From positions 1 through 12,305 of the forward strand of contig CAUFAM010000012.1 of NCBI GenBank assembly GCA_959022875.1: a DNA stretch of 12,305 nucleotides, in the 5' to 3' direction. The notes under the pieces were generated by a model. That model saw nothing but the letters and a program-made list of their open reading frames with translations, had not been told where the DNA came from and ran no database searches. Positions within the stretch are counted from its first letter, which is position 1. Each line of letters begins with the position of its first letter. This document shows, one piece after another, positions 7,137-12,305 of this stretch. The translations under genes and the position numbers were made by a program. Source of the DNA: an uncultured Oscillospiraceae bacterium (GTDB lineage Bacteria > Bacillota > Clostridia > Oscillospirales > Oscillospiraceae).

Positions 7137-7165
7137 TTGACACTCCGCCCCCGCCCCTCTATAAT
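7137..7165 (+). promoter_or_regulatory. Perfect consensus sigma-A promoter for serC-serA
   Basis: TTGACA (7137-7142), a 17-bp spacer and TATAAT (7160-7165) match the vegetative consensus at all twelve positions. Transcription should start near 7171-7173, about 61-63 bp before the serC start codon. Such a strong promoter suggests that control is exercised by a repressor or in the leader. Confidence 0.85.
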
Positions 7166-7174
7166 AGGAAAGTG

Positions 7175-7214
7175 CCCCACTCTTTCGTGGAGTGGGGGAT
7201 TTTTATATTTTTTT
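7175..7214 (+). terminator. Leader hairpin with T-tract before serC (terminator or attenuator)
   Basis: CCCCACTC (7175-7182) pairs with GAGTGGGG (7190-7197) around the seven-base loop TTTCGTG. A T-rich run follows (7200-7214, interrupted by ATA). The stem begins about three bases after the predicted transcription start. It could end transcripts coming from bofA, but it lies inside the serC transcript and so could attenuate serC or stabilise its 5' end. The loop TTTC (7183-7186) can also pair with GAAA of the serC ribosome binding site (7217-7220). Confidence 0.6.
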
Positions 7215-7233
7215 ATGAAAGGGGTTCTCCCAA

Positions 7234-8319
7234 ATGAGCGACCAGCGTGTTTACAACTTCTCCGCCGGCCCTTCCATGCTCCCTCTGTCCGCACTGGAGC
7301 GTGCCGGGTCAGAAATCACCAACTACCAAGGCTCTGGTATGTCAGTGATGGAGATGAGTCACCGCTCTAAGGTCTTTGTGAAGATTTTTGAGGAGACCCA
7401 GGATAAGCTGCGCCGGCTGATGAACGTGCCGGAGGGGTATCAGATCCTGTTTCTCCAGACCGGAGCTTCCGGTCAGTTCTCCATGATCCCCCTCAACCTC
7501 ATCGGCAAGACCGGAAAGGCGGATTACGCCGTTACAGGCAACTTCTCCAACCTTGCCTATAAAGAGGCTCAGAAGTACGGCCAGATTAACCTGGCTGTCT
7601 CCTCTGCCGACCGGGATCACTGCTACATCCCCCGCCAGGAGCAGATCAAGCTGGACCCTGAGGCCAGCTACTTCTACTACTGCTCCAACAACACTGTCTA
7701 CGGCACCGAGTGGGACTATGTCCCCGAAACGGGCAATGTGCCCCTGGTGTGCGACATGTCCTCCGACATTCTGTCCATGCCCGTAGACGTGTCCAAGTAT
7801 GGCATCATCTACGCCGGAGCCCAGAAAAACATGGCCCCCTCCGGCCTCACCGTGGTCATCATCAAAAAGGACCTGGCTGGCCACGAGCTGCCCTACACTC
7901 CGCTGATGATGAACTATCAGACCATGATTGACAAAGACTCCATGTACAACACGCCCCCCTGCTGGTGCATCTACATGCTGGGCCTCACCCTGGACTGGAT
8001 CAATGAGCAGGGCGGCCTGGAAGGCATGGAGAAGCTGAAGTGGCAGCGGGCCAACATGCTCTATGACACCCTGGACAACTCCCGCCTCTTCCAGTGCCAC
8101 GCCGAGAAGGGCTCCCGTTCCGGCATGAACGTGACCTTCCGAACCGGCAGCGAGGAGCTGGACGCCAAGTTTGTTCAGGAGGCCACCGCCGCCGGCTTTG
8201 TCAACCTGAAGGGCCACCGGAAGGTAGGCGGCATGCGGGCGAGCATTTACAATGCCATGCCCGTGGAAGGTGTGGAGAAGCTGTGTGACTTCATCCGCGC
8301 CTTTGAGAAGAATAACTGA
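7234..8319 (+). CDS. serC: Phosphoserine aminotransferase SerC
   Basis: A 361-residue cytoplasmic PLP enzyme that converts 3-phosphohydroxypyruvate and glutamate to O-phosphoserine and 2-oxoglutarate, the second step of serine synthesis. The N-terminal NFSAGPSMLP (8-17) is typical of the family. The PLP lysine is Lys198 in YAGAQKNMAPSG (193-204), and Asp174 lies in VCDMSSD. Substrate-binding residues are kept: Arg44 in MSHRS, and His328, Arg329 and Arg335 in GHRKVGGMR, with numbering close to E. coli SerC. TGNF (101-104) replaces the usual aromatic TG-W type motif. The AAAGGGG ribosome binding site (7218-7224) lies nine bases before the ATG. serA follows after 37 bp, so the two form a serine operon; no serB is seen. 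Confidence 0.95.
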   Translation: MSDQRVYNFSAGPSMLPLSALERAGSEITNYQGSGMSVMEMSHRSKVFVKIFEETQDKLRRLMNVPEGYQILFLQTGASGQFSMIPLNLIGKTGKADYAVTGNFSNLAYKEAQKYGQINLAVSSADRDHCYIPRQEQIKLDPEASYFYYCSNNTVYGTEWDYVPETGNVPLVCDMSSDILSMPVDVSKYGIIYAGAQKNMAPSGLTVVIIKKDLAGHELPYTPLMMNYQTMIDKDSMYNTPPCWCIYMLGLTLDWINEQGGLEGMEKLKWQRANMLYDTLDNSRLFQCHAEKGSRSGMNVTFRTGSEELDAKFVQEATAAGFVNLKGHRKVGGMRASIYNAMPVEGVEKLCDFIRAFEKNN

Positions 8320-8356
8320 TCTGTCTCTTTTCTAGAAAGATAATAGGTGATAAAAC

Positions 8357-9529
8357 ATGTATCGCATTAAAACCTTGAATAAAATTTCCACGGTGGGCCT
8401 TGCCCATCTGGACCAGAGCCGCTTCCAGGTAGGAAACGACCTGGAAAATGAGGACGGCATCCTGGTCCGGTCCGCCGCCATGCACGACTATGTCTTCCCC
8501 GACGCCCTGCGGGCCATTGCCCGGGCCGGCGCCGGCACCAACAACATTCCCATCGACCGCTGCTCGGAAAACGGCATTGTGGTCTTCAACACCCCCGGCG
8601 CCAATGCCAACGCCGTGAAGGAGCTGGTGATCGCCGCCATGCTCATTGCTTCCCGCGACGTGCTGGGCGGGGCTGACTGGGTTCAGGAGCAGGTGCACAC
8701 CCCCAATGTGGATGTGGCCGCCGCCGTGGAAAAGGGCAAGAGCGCCTTTGTAGGCCCTGAGATTGCCCATAAGACTCTGGGCGTCATCGGCCTGGGCGCC
8801 ATTGGCGTGCTGGTGGCCAATGTAGCCCTGGATCTGGGCATGGATGTGTACGGCTACGATCCCTTCCTGTCTGTGGACACCGCCCTTCGCCTGGACCGCC
8901 ATGTTCATGTGGTTCAAAATGTGGATGAGCTTTATAAAGTGGCCGACTATGTGACCATCCACGTCCCCTACAACAGCTCCACCAAGGACACCATCAACGC
9001 CGAGGCCATTTCCAAGATGAAGGGCCAGGTGCGGGTGCTGAACCTGGCCCGGGGCGAGCTGGTTAACGACGAGGATATGATTGCCGCTCTGGAGTCCGGC
9101 CGTGTGGCCCGCTATGTCACCGACTTCCCCAACGCCCGCATCGCCGGAGTGAAGAACGTCATCGCCCTGCCCCACCTGGGTGCCTCCACCCCCGAGAGCG
9201 AGGCCAACTGCGCTGTGATGGCCGTGCGGCAGCTTCAGGATTACCTGCTCAACGGCAACATCACCAACTCCGTGAACCTGCCCAACGTCTCCCAGGACTG
9301 GAGCGGCACCGCCCGGCTGTGCATGATCCACAAGAATGTGCCCGCCATGCTGACCCAGATCATGGGCGTGCTCTCCGACGACAACATCAATGTGGAAAAT
9401 ATGACCAATAAGTCCAAAAAGGACTACGCCTACACCATGGTAGACGTAAACACCCGCATCACCGACGAGGTGGCCAATGAGCTGCGCGCCATCCCCAACA
9501 TGATCCGGGTCCGGGTGCTCAACCACTGA
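8357..9529 (+). CDS. serA: D-3-phosphoglycerate dehydrogenase SerA, short ACT-type
   Basis: A 390-residue NAD-dependent dehydrogenase that oxidises 3-phosphoglycerate to 3-phosphohydroxypyruvate, the first step of serine synthesis. The order is: N-terminal substrate domain (AGAGTNNIPID, 57-67), Rossmann domain with GLGAIG (145-150) and acidic Asp168 in YGYDPF, catalytic Arg232 in NLARGELVN, His273 in LPHLGAST, and a C-terminal ACT domain (about 318-390, VPAMLTQIMGVLSDDNINVENM). The ACT domain suggests feedback by serine. The canonical catalytic Glu of the 'DVF.xEP' loop is not seen; the loop is shortened to YVTDFPNARIAG (253-264). The length lacks the intervening domain of the long SerA forms. 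The ribosome binding site is weak (AGGTGA, 8345-8350), and a TTTCTAGAAA palindrome lies at 8329-8338 upstream. Confidence 0.93.
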   Translation: MYRIKTLNKISTVGLAHLDQSRFQVGNDLENEDGILVRSAAMHDYVFPDALRAIARAGAGTNNIPIDRCSENGIVVFNTPGANANAVKELVIAAMLIASRDVLGGADWVQEQVHTPNVDVAAAVEKGKSAFVGPEIAHKTLGVIGLGAIGVLVANVALDLGMDVYGYDPFLSVDTALRLDRHVHVVQNVDELYKVADYVTIHVPYNSSTKDTINAEAISKMKGQVRVLNLARGELVNDEDMIAALESGRVARYVTDFPNARIAGVKNVIALPHLGASTPESEANCAVMAVRQLQDYLLNGNITNSVNLPNVSQDWSGTARLCMIHKNVPAMLTQIMGVLSDDNINVENMTNKSKKDYAYTMVDVNTRITDEVANELRAIPNMIRVRVLNH

Positions 9530-9551
9530 AATTACCCTTCCTTCTTCCAAG

Positions 9552-9586
9552 AAAAAATCCTCAGCCCGATGGGCTGAGGATTTTTT
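9552..9586. terminator. Bidirectional rho-independent terminator between convergent units
   Basis: AAAAAATCCTCAGCCC (9552-9567) is perfectly complementary to GGGCTGAGGATTTTTT (9571-9586) around a three-base loop. The A- and T-runs give a U-tract on either strand. It ends serC-serA and also the minus-strand genes, whose last stop is at 9608. Confidence 0.95.
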
Positions 9587-9607
9587 ACGTTCCAAAGCAT
9601 ATTCTTC

Positions 9608-10147
9608 TTAGGTCACCGTATAGCCGCCGCGAACCAGAACCTTAACCGTCCCGGCGGTGGCCGCAAGGGTGCGGCCCTCGATGGTAGACATGTACAGATG
9701 GTTTTTGCTCAGAGAGGTTCCGTTTTCTACGCTGCCTCCCGTAGTCAGGTCAATGAGGGCGGGGCTGCTGGAGGATTGCACGGCAGCACTGCCCACCCGG
9801 AGCAGCACCTCACACCCCACGTCCAGGTGCATCACCTGGCCGCTGGTCATGGTCACCAGGGTATAGCCCGCGCTGGAACCTCCTCCCTGGCCGCCCTGTC
9901 CGGCCTGAAGAAGATATTCATTGATCTGGACCTGGAAGCTCTCCTCCAGCTCTTTCTGGCGGGTCGCCGTGCTGGACTCCACCTGCTTCACCACCTGGGG
10001 AATGGCGGTCTCATTGAGATAGCTGAGGGTGACCAGGGGGTCGCTCTGATCCCCTCCGGCGGCCAAAGCCGCACCCGTCCCCAAACACAGGGCGGTGAGG
10101 GCCAGGGCGCCCAGGCGGATGGTCCACTGCTTGCTGCTCTTTTTCAT
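9608..10147 (-). CDS. Exported protein of unknown function, downstream of mazF
   Basis: A 179-residue protein with a clear signal peptide (MKKSSKQW, a hydrophobic stretch 11-29, likely cleavage near ALAA-GG at 30). A short charged helical or coiled-coil stretch (about 44-82) follows, then a glycine/glutamine linker (83-93, GQGGQGGGSS). The compact C-terminal domain (94-179) contains TSGQVMHLDVGCEVLLRVGS (101-120), SPALIDLTTGGSVENG (128-143), NHLYMSTIEGR (149-159) and a final KVLVRGGYTVT. I recall similar uncharacterised exported proteins in spore-forming Firmicutes, with conserved GTEVLLR-, DLT-G- and RGGYT-like blocks, but know no function for them. No catalytic motif is evident. The ribosome binding site AAAAGGAGA (minus strand, 10164-10156) supports the start. 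It lies 59 bp after mazF and may be co-transcribed. Confidence 0.78.
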   Translation of the reverse strand: MKKSSKQWTIRLGALALTALCLGTGAALAAGGDQSDPLVTLSYLNETAIPQVVKQVESSTATRQKELEESFQVQINEYLLQAGQGGQGGGSSAGYTLVTMTSGQVMHLDVGCEVLLRVGSAAVQSSSSPALIDLTTGGSVENGTSLSKNHLYMSTIEGRTLAATAGTVKVLVRGGYTVT

Positions 10148-10174
10148 TGGTATGTTCTCCTTTTGCCCTATGTA

Positions 10175-10195
10175 GGCCCCGCCGCAGACGGGGCC
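10175..10195. repeat. GC-rich hairpin between mazF and the exported-protein gene
   Basis: GGCCCCG (10175-10181) and CGGGGCC (10189-10195) form a 7-bp stem with a seven-base loop. There is no T-tract on the minus strand, so strong termination is unlikely. It may protect or cut the mRNA between the two genes, or be a weak terminator. Confidence 0.5.
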
Positions 10196-10206
10196 CGTTG
10201 TTGTGT

Positions 10207-10578
10207 TTACACCAGCGTCTCCGGGTGGAGGCCAAGGCTTACCGCAATGGCCGCATCCACCTTATGCATGACCGTCTCATCCAAACGGCCCATTTTCTCC
10301 CGCAGGCGGCGCTTATCCAAGGTCCGCACCTGCTCCAGCAGGATGACAGACTCCTTGGGCAGTCCGCAGCTGAGGGGAGAGACCGAAATGTGGGTGGGGA
10401 GCCGGGCCTTTCCCGTCTGGGACGTGATGGCCGCGGCAATGACCGTGGGACTGTGACGGTTGCCGGTGTCGTTCTGTACAATGAGCACGGGCCGCACGCC
10501 CCCTTGCTCACTGCCTACCACCGGGCTGAGATCGGCGTAAAAAATGTCGCCTCGTTTCACATTGTTATCCAAGTACAT
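10207..10578 (-). CDS. mazF: MazF/PemK family mRNA interferase toxin
   Basis: A 123-residue MazF (NdoA-type) endoribonuclease that cuts mRNA at short sequences and can halt growth when not neutralised by its antitoxin. It closely follows B. subtilis MazF throughout: VKRGDIFYADLSPVVGSEQG (7-26), VRPVLIVQNDTGN (28-40), SPTVIAAAIT (43-52), LPTHISV (60-66) and SVILLEQVRTLDK (77-89). The catalytic residues equivalent to B. subtilis Arg25 and Thr48 are Arg29 and Thr52, so it should be active. I accept the ATG at 10578 with GGAG (plus strand 10584-10587) five bases upstream. A GTG at codon 7 would match the B. subtilis length better. alr lies 284 bp upstream, as in many Firmicutes, but no intact antitoxin gene is found in between. 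Confidence 0.93.
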   Translation of the reverse strand: MYLDNNVKRGDIFYADLSPVVGSEQGGVRPVLIVQNDTGNRHSPTVIAAAITSQTGKARLPTHISVSPLSCGLPKESVILLEQVRTLDKRRLREKMGRLDETVMHKVDAAIAVSLGLHPETLV

Positions 10579-10602
10579 TCACACTCCGCTGGAAGATAGC
10601 AC

Positions 10603-10632
10603 GCGTTACCGGCCGAAGGGTCTATGTAACGC
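10603..10632. repeat. Inverted repeat upstream of mazF (possible operator)
   Basis: GCGTTAC (10603-10609) and GTAACGC (10626-10632) are perfect 7-bp arms separated by 16 bases. The repeat lies 25-54 bp upstream of the mazF start codon, where a promoter or operator is expected. Toxin-antitoxin operons are commonly autoregulated at such palindromes, but the binding protein here is unknown. Confidence 0.4.
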
Positions 10633-10664
10633 TGTACTATGATTCTCCCACGGGGCGGCGGGAT

Positions 10665-10859
10665 TTATACCTGTCCGGGATGAGAATTTGGGCCGCCATA
10701 TGGCCGTGCCGGGCCCTCGGCCCACTCCATGTGCCCGCCGCGCCTTTCTCCCAGGAAAGAGCCTTCCCTGTGCTCCATGTCATCCTATGTGGAGCGGCGC
10801 CCTTCGGTCACGGGGCGGGACAGGCTGTGGCGGAGCTTGTCTATGGATATTTGGGCCAA
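10665..10859 (-). pseudogene. Possible small frame interrupted by an amber codon between alr and mazF
   Basis: In the same frame as alr, a TTG at 10859 lies six bases after a GGAG that overlaps the alr stop. It opens 24 codons (AQISIDKLRHSLSRPVTEGR...) ending in TAG at 10787-10785. The frame then continues for 39 codons, including ATG at 10778 with AGGA upstream, to TAA at 10665. The first part has GC-rich third positions (about 79 percent by my count), the second less so (about 64 percent). It could be a decayed antitoxin gene, a real 37-residue protein from the ATG at 10778 (MEHREGSFLGERRGG...), or chance. I recognise no family. Confidence 0.25.
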
Positions 10860-10862
10860 TTT

Positions 10863-12011
10863 TTACTCCATCGGCCTGCCATTTTCCCAATAGATCCGGG
10901 GAACCCGGGGGGCAACCTGGCAAAGCAATTCATAGGAAATGGTGCCGGCCAGCTGGGCTGCCTCGTCCGTCAGCCCGGGGCCGTAGATCTCCGCCACATC
11001 GCCAGCCTTCACATCGGGCAGGTCGGTGACGTCGGCCATACACATATCCATGCAGATCCGGCCCACAATGGGGCAGGATTTCCCGGCAATCATCACATGC
11101 ATCCGGTTGGACAAAATCCGGGGCAAGCCGTCTCCATATCCGATGGGCAGCACCGCCAGACGGGACGGCCGCTTGAGCTGGGCAGTGCAGCCGTAGCTCA
11201 CCTTGGCTCCGGCCGGCATAGCGCGCACCGCAGCCACCCGGCTTTTCAGACGCATGACCGGAATAAGGCCCGGGCCGTCCAGCCCCTGGCTCTCCTCGTC
11301 AGTATAGTAGCCATACAGCACGATACCAGGCCGAACCATGTCCAGATAGGTACAAGGATAGTGTAGCACAGCAGAGCTGGCCCCGCAATGGTAAATTTTC
11401 AGGTGGATTCCCCGCTCCTCCAGGGCTTTTTTTGCATCCAGGAAGCGGGTAAACTGGGCCATGGTATACTCCTCATCCCCGTCGGCGGCGGCAAAGTGGG
11501 TGAACATCCCCTCCACCTCCAGGCCGGGCAGGGCACACACCTGGGCCATCTCATCGGTCACAGCGGCGTTGTCCCCGTCCTCCCAGCGAAAGCCCAGACG
11601 GCCCATGCCGGTGTCCAGCTTGATGTGGACCTTCAGCTTCTTGCCCTGCTTCTGGGCCATCTCCGAAAAGGCCCGGGCCATCTCCAGATCCTCGATCTCC
11701 TGGATCATGTCCCAGCGGAGCAGTTCCTCCCCCAGTTCCAGGGGCGTCTGGCCCAGGCACAGGATGGGCAGGGAGATCCCCGCCCGGCGCAGCTGCTCGC
11801 CCTCGTCCACGCAGGCCACCGCCAGCACGTCCGCCCCCAGCTGCTCCAGCTTTTTGGCCACCGGCACCGCCCCGTGGCCGTAGGCGTTGGCCTTGACCAG
11901 CCCGGCAAAGCGGCAGCCCTGGGGCAGCATGGCGCGCAGGGCCCGGTAATTATGCTCCAGGGCATCCAAATCAATTTCCGCCCAGGTGCGAAGTTGTCTT
12001 CTGTCTATCAT
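10863..12011 (-). CDS. alr: Alanine racemase
   Basis: A 382-residue PLP enzyme that interconverts L- and D-alanine; D-alanine feeds peptidoglycan synthesis. The N-terminal TIM barrel carries the PLP lysine Lys40 in LVKANAYGHGA (38-48) and VHIKLDTGMGRLGF (128-141). The second catalytic base is Tyr273 in KVSYGCTAQ (270-278), and the C-terminal beta domain contains VLPIGYGDGLPR (287-298) and GRICMDMCMADVT (317-329). Length and motifs are normal. The ribosome binding site AGAGGGA (plus strand 12017-12023) lies five bases before the ATG. It follows a gerS-like gene by 39 bp, so by analogy with C. difficile alr2 it may serve spores or germination rather than being the main wall racemase; that is inference. 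Confidence 0.95.
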   Translation of the reverse strand: MIDRRQLRTWAEIDLDALEHNYRALRAMLPQGCRFAGLVKANAYGHGAVPVAKKLEQLGADVLAVACVDEGEQLRRAGISLPILCLGQTPLELGEELLRWDMIQEIEDLEMARAFSEMAQKQGKKLKVHIKLDTGMGRLGFRWEDGDNAAVTDEMAQVCALPGLEVEGMFTHFAAADGDEEYTMAQFTRFLDAKKALEERGIHLKIYHCGASSAVLHYPCTYLDMVRPGIVLYGYYTDEESQGLDGPGLIPVMRLKSRVAAVRAMPAGAKVSYGCTAQLKRPSRLAVLPIGYGDGLPRILSNRMHVMIAGKSCPIVGRICMDMCMADVTDLPDVKAGDVAEIYGPGLTDEAAQLAGTISYELLCQVAPRVPRIYWENGRPME

Positions 12012-12050
12012 AACAATCCCTCTTTTATAACCGGCCCTTGGTTTTCGGGG

Positions 12051-12305
12051 TCAGCTTTTTACAAAGTCGGTACACTCACACGCAATTACACGAAAGCCAT
12101 CCACCCGCACTTCTCCCCGCACCAGATTCCGGGTGGTCGGTTCAAACCACAAGGTGACCTCCCGCCCCTCCCCCGGCTTTCTGCCGGGGTCACCACAGTC
12201 CACCCGGAGCAGGGTTTCTTCCTCCTCCAGGGAGCAGGCGGTGATATAACCGCCCCGGGCGGCCTCCACCATGGCGGAAAATGCCCCCAGAGGGGTGAGG
12301 CCCTG
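12051..12305 (-). CDS. C-terminal part of a GerS/LolA-like lipoprotein (partial)
   Basis: The frame is open from the right window edge to a TGA at 12053-12051, giving 84 residues with no stop. An internal ATG at 12272 is possible, but the frame continues upstream (QGLTPLGAFSAMVEAARGG...), so this is most likely the end of a longer gene. The pattern TLLRVDCGD, then VTLWFEPTTRNLVRGEVRVD, then VIACECTDF is the alternating beta-strand style of the C-terminal half of LolA-fold proteins, where a strand describing a 'tl.P..l.p..vei.' segment closes the sheet. Its position directly before alr matches gerS-alr2 of C. difficile, where GerS is a lipoprotein needed for cortex breakdown during germination. 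The signal peptide and lipobox would lie outside the window, so the identity rests on weak similarity and context. Confidence 0.5.
   Translation of the reverse strand, partial: QGLTPLGAFSAMVEAARGGYITACSLEEEETLLRVDCGDPGRKPGEGREVTLWFEPTTRNLVRGEVRVDGFRVIACECTDFVKS

Larger units (their letters stand above)
10579..10862. other. Intergenic region between alr and mazF without an intact gene
   Basis: These 284 bp occupy the place where related genomes often carry the MazF antitoxin. No minus-strand frame longer than about 48 codons runs uninterrupted from a start codon. The region holds an amber-broken frame (10665-10859), a GCTCCA/TGGAGC hairpin (10772-10795), distant CCGAAGGG/CCCTTCGG arms (10613-10620, 10800-10807), and the inverted repeat at 10603-10632. 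A TATAAA (minus strand, 10669-10664) is the only promoter-like box and has no good -35 partner. No ribbon-helix-helix motif of the MazE/CopG type is recognisable. Confidence 0.6.

Noticed and set aside
7172..7233. Serine T-box riboswitch in the serC leader
   Set aside because: The leader is only about 62 nt. It has room for neither a specifier stem nor the conserved T-box sequence, and none is seen.
7342..8217. 291-codon minus-strand open frame opposite serC
   Set aside because: Shadow of SerC, whose PLP and substrate residues are all present on the plus strand.
8291..9595. 434-codon minus-strand open frame opposite serA
   Set aside because: Antisense to an unmistakable SerA, with a His/Gly/Val-rich shadow composition. 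It would also run through the 9552-9586 terminator stem.
10643..10787. 48-codon minus-strand frame starting with ATG ACA TGG at 10782 as an antitoxin
   Set aside because: It has only a poor ribosome binding site, a Trp/Arg/Gly-rich product, no ribbon-helix-helix or AbrB-like pattern, and it overlaps the alternative frame starting at 10778.
10680..11366. 228-codon plus-strand open frame over the 3' part of alr and the gap
   Set aside because: It is antisense to the C-terminal alr domain for most of its length. It has no ribosome binding site or recognisable domain, and GC-rich alr codons explain the openness.

Overview
The window looks like chromosomal DNA of a GC-rich, endospore-forming member of the Clostridia, most likely Oscillospiraceae or a relative of Flavonifractor/Intestinimonas. 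This rests on strong AAAGGAGG-type ribosome binding sites, GC-ending codons, a yaaL(DUF2508)-bofA sporulation pair, S-layer homology domains, and a gerS-like/alr/mazF cluster. Genus assignment is inference. I see no tRNA, rRNA, CRISPR array, insertion sequence or phage gene.

Plus strand, 1-5120: the 3' end of a type IIA topoisomerase B subunit is followed by its A subunit (parE/parC type), a YitT/DUF2179 membrane protein, a LUD-domain (lactate-utilisation-like) protein and a lipoprotein with a transglutaminase-like domain. The last has Ser where the catalytic Cys is expected. Gaps are 24-44 bp, each gene has a strong ribosome binding site, and no terminator lies between them, so they probably form one operon.

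Plus strand, 5121-7033: an exported protein with three SLH motifs has its own sigma-A promoter and a textbook terminator. It is followed by yaaL and bofA, overlapping by 4 bp, behind what resembles a sporulation sigma-E promoter.

Plus strand, 7034-9590: serC and serA (serine biosynthesis) follow a perfect consensus sigma-A promoter. The initial transcript should fold at once into a GC-rich hairpin with a T-tract, which suggests attenuation or leader control. A 16-bp-stem terminator at 9552-9586 closes the operon and also serves the convergent genes.

Minus strand, 12305 down to 9608: the C-terminal end of a gerS/LolA-like protein, alr (alanine racemase), a 284-bp gap, mazF (mRNA interferase toxin), and a small exported protein of unknown function. 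The order gerS-alr-mazF recalls the gerS-alr2 locus of Clostridioides difficile, but I find no intact antitoxin gene between alr and mazF. The gap holds a reading frame broken by an amber codon, and an inverted repeat just upstream of mazF.

Most genes are ordinary housekeeping. The items most worth checking are the Cys-to-Ser transglutaminase-like lipoprotein, the serC leader, the sigma-E-like promoter of yaaL-bofA, the alr-mazF gap, and the uncharacterised exported protein beside mazF. I found no convincing wholly new multi-gene system.
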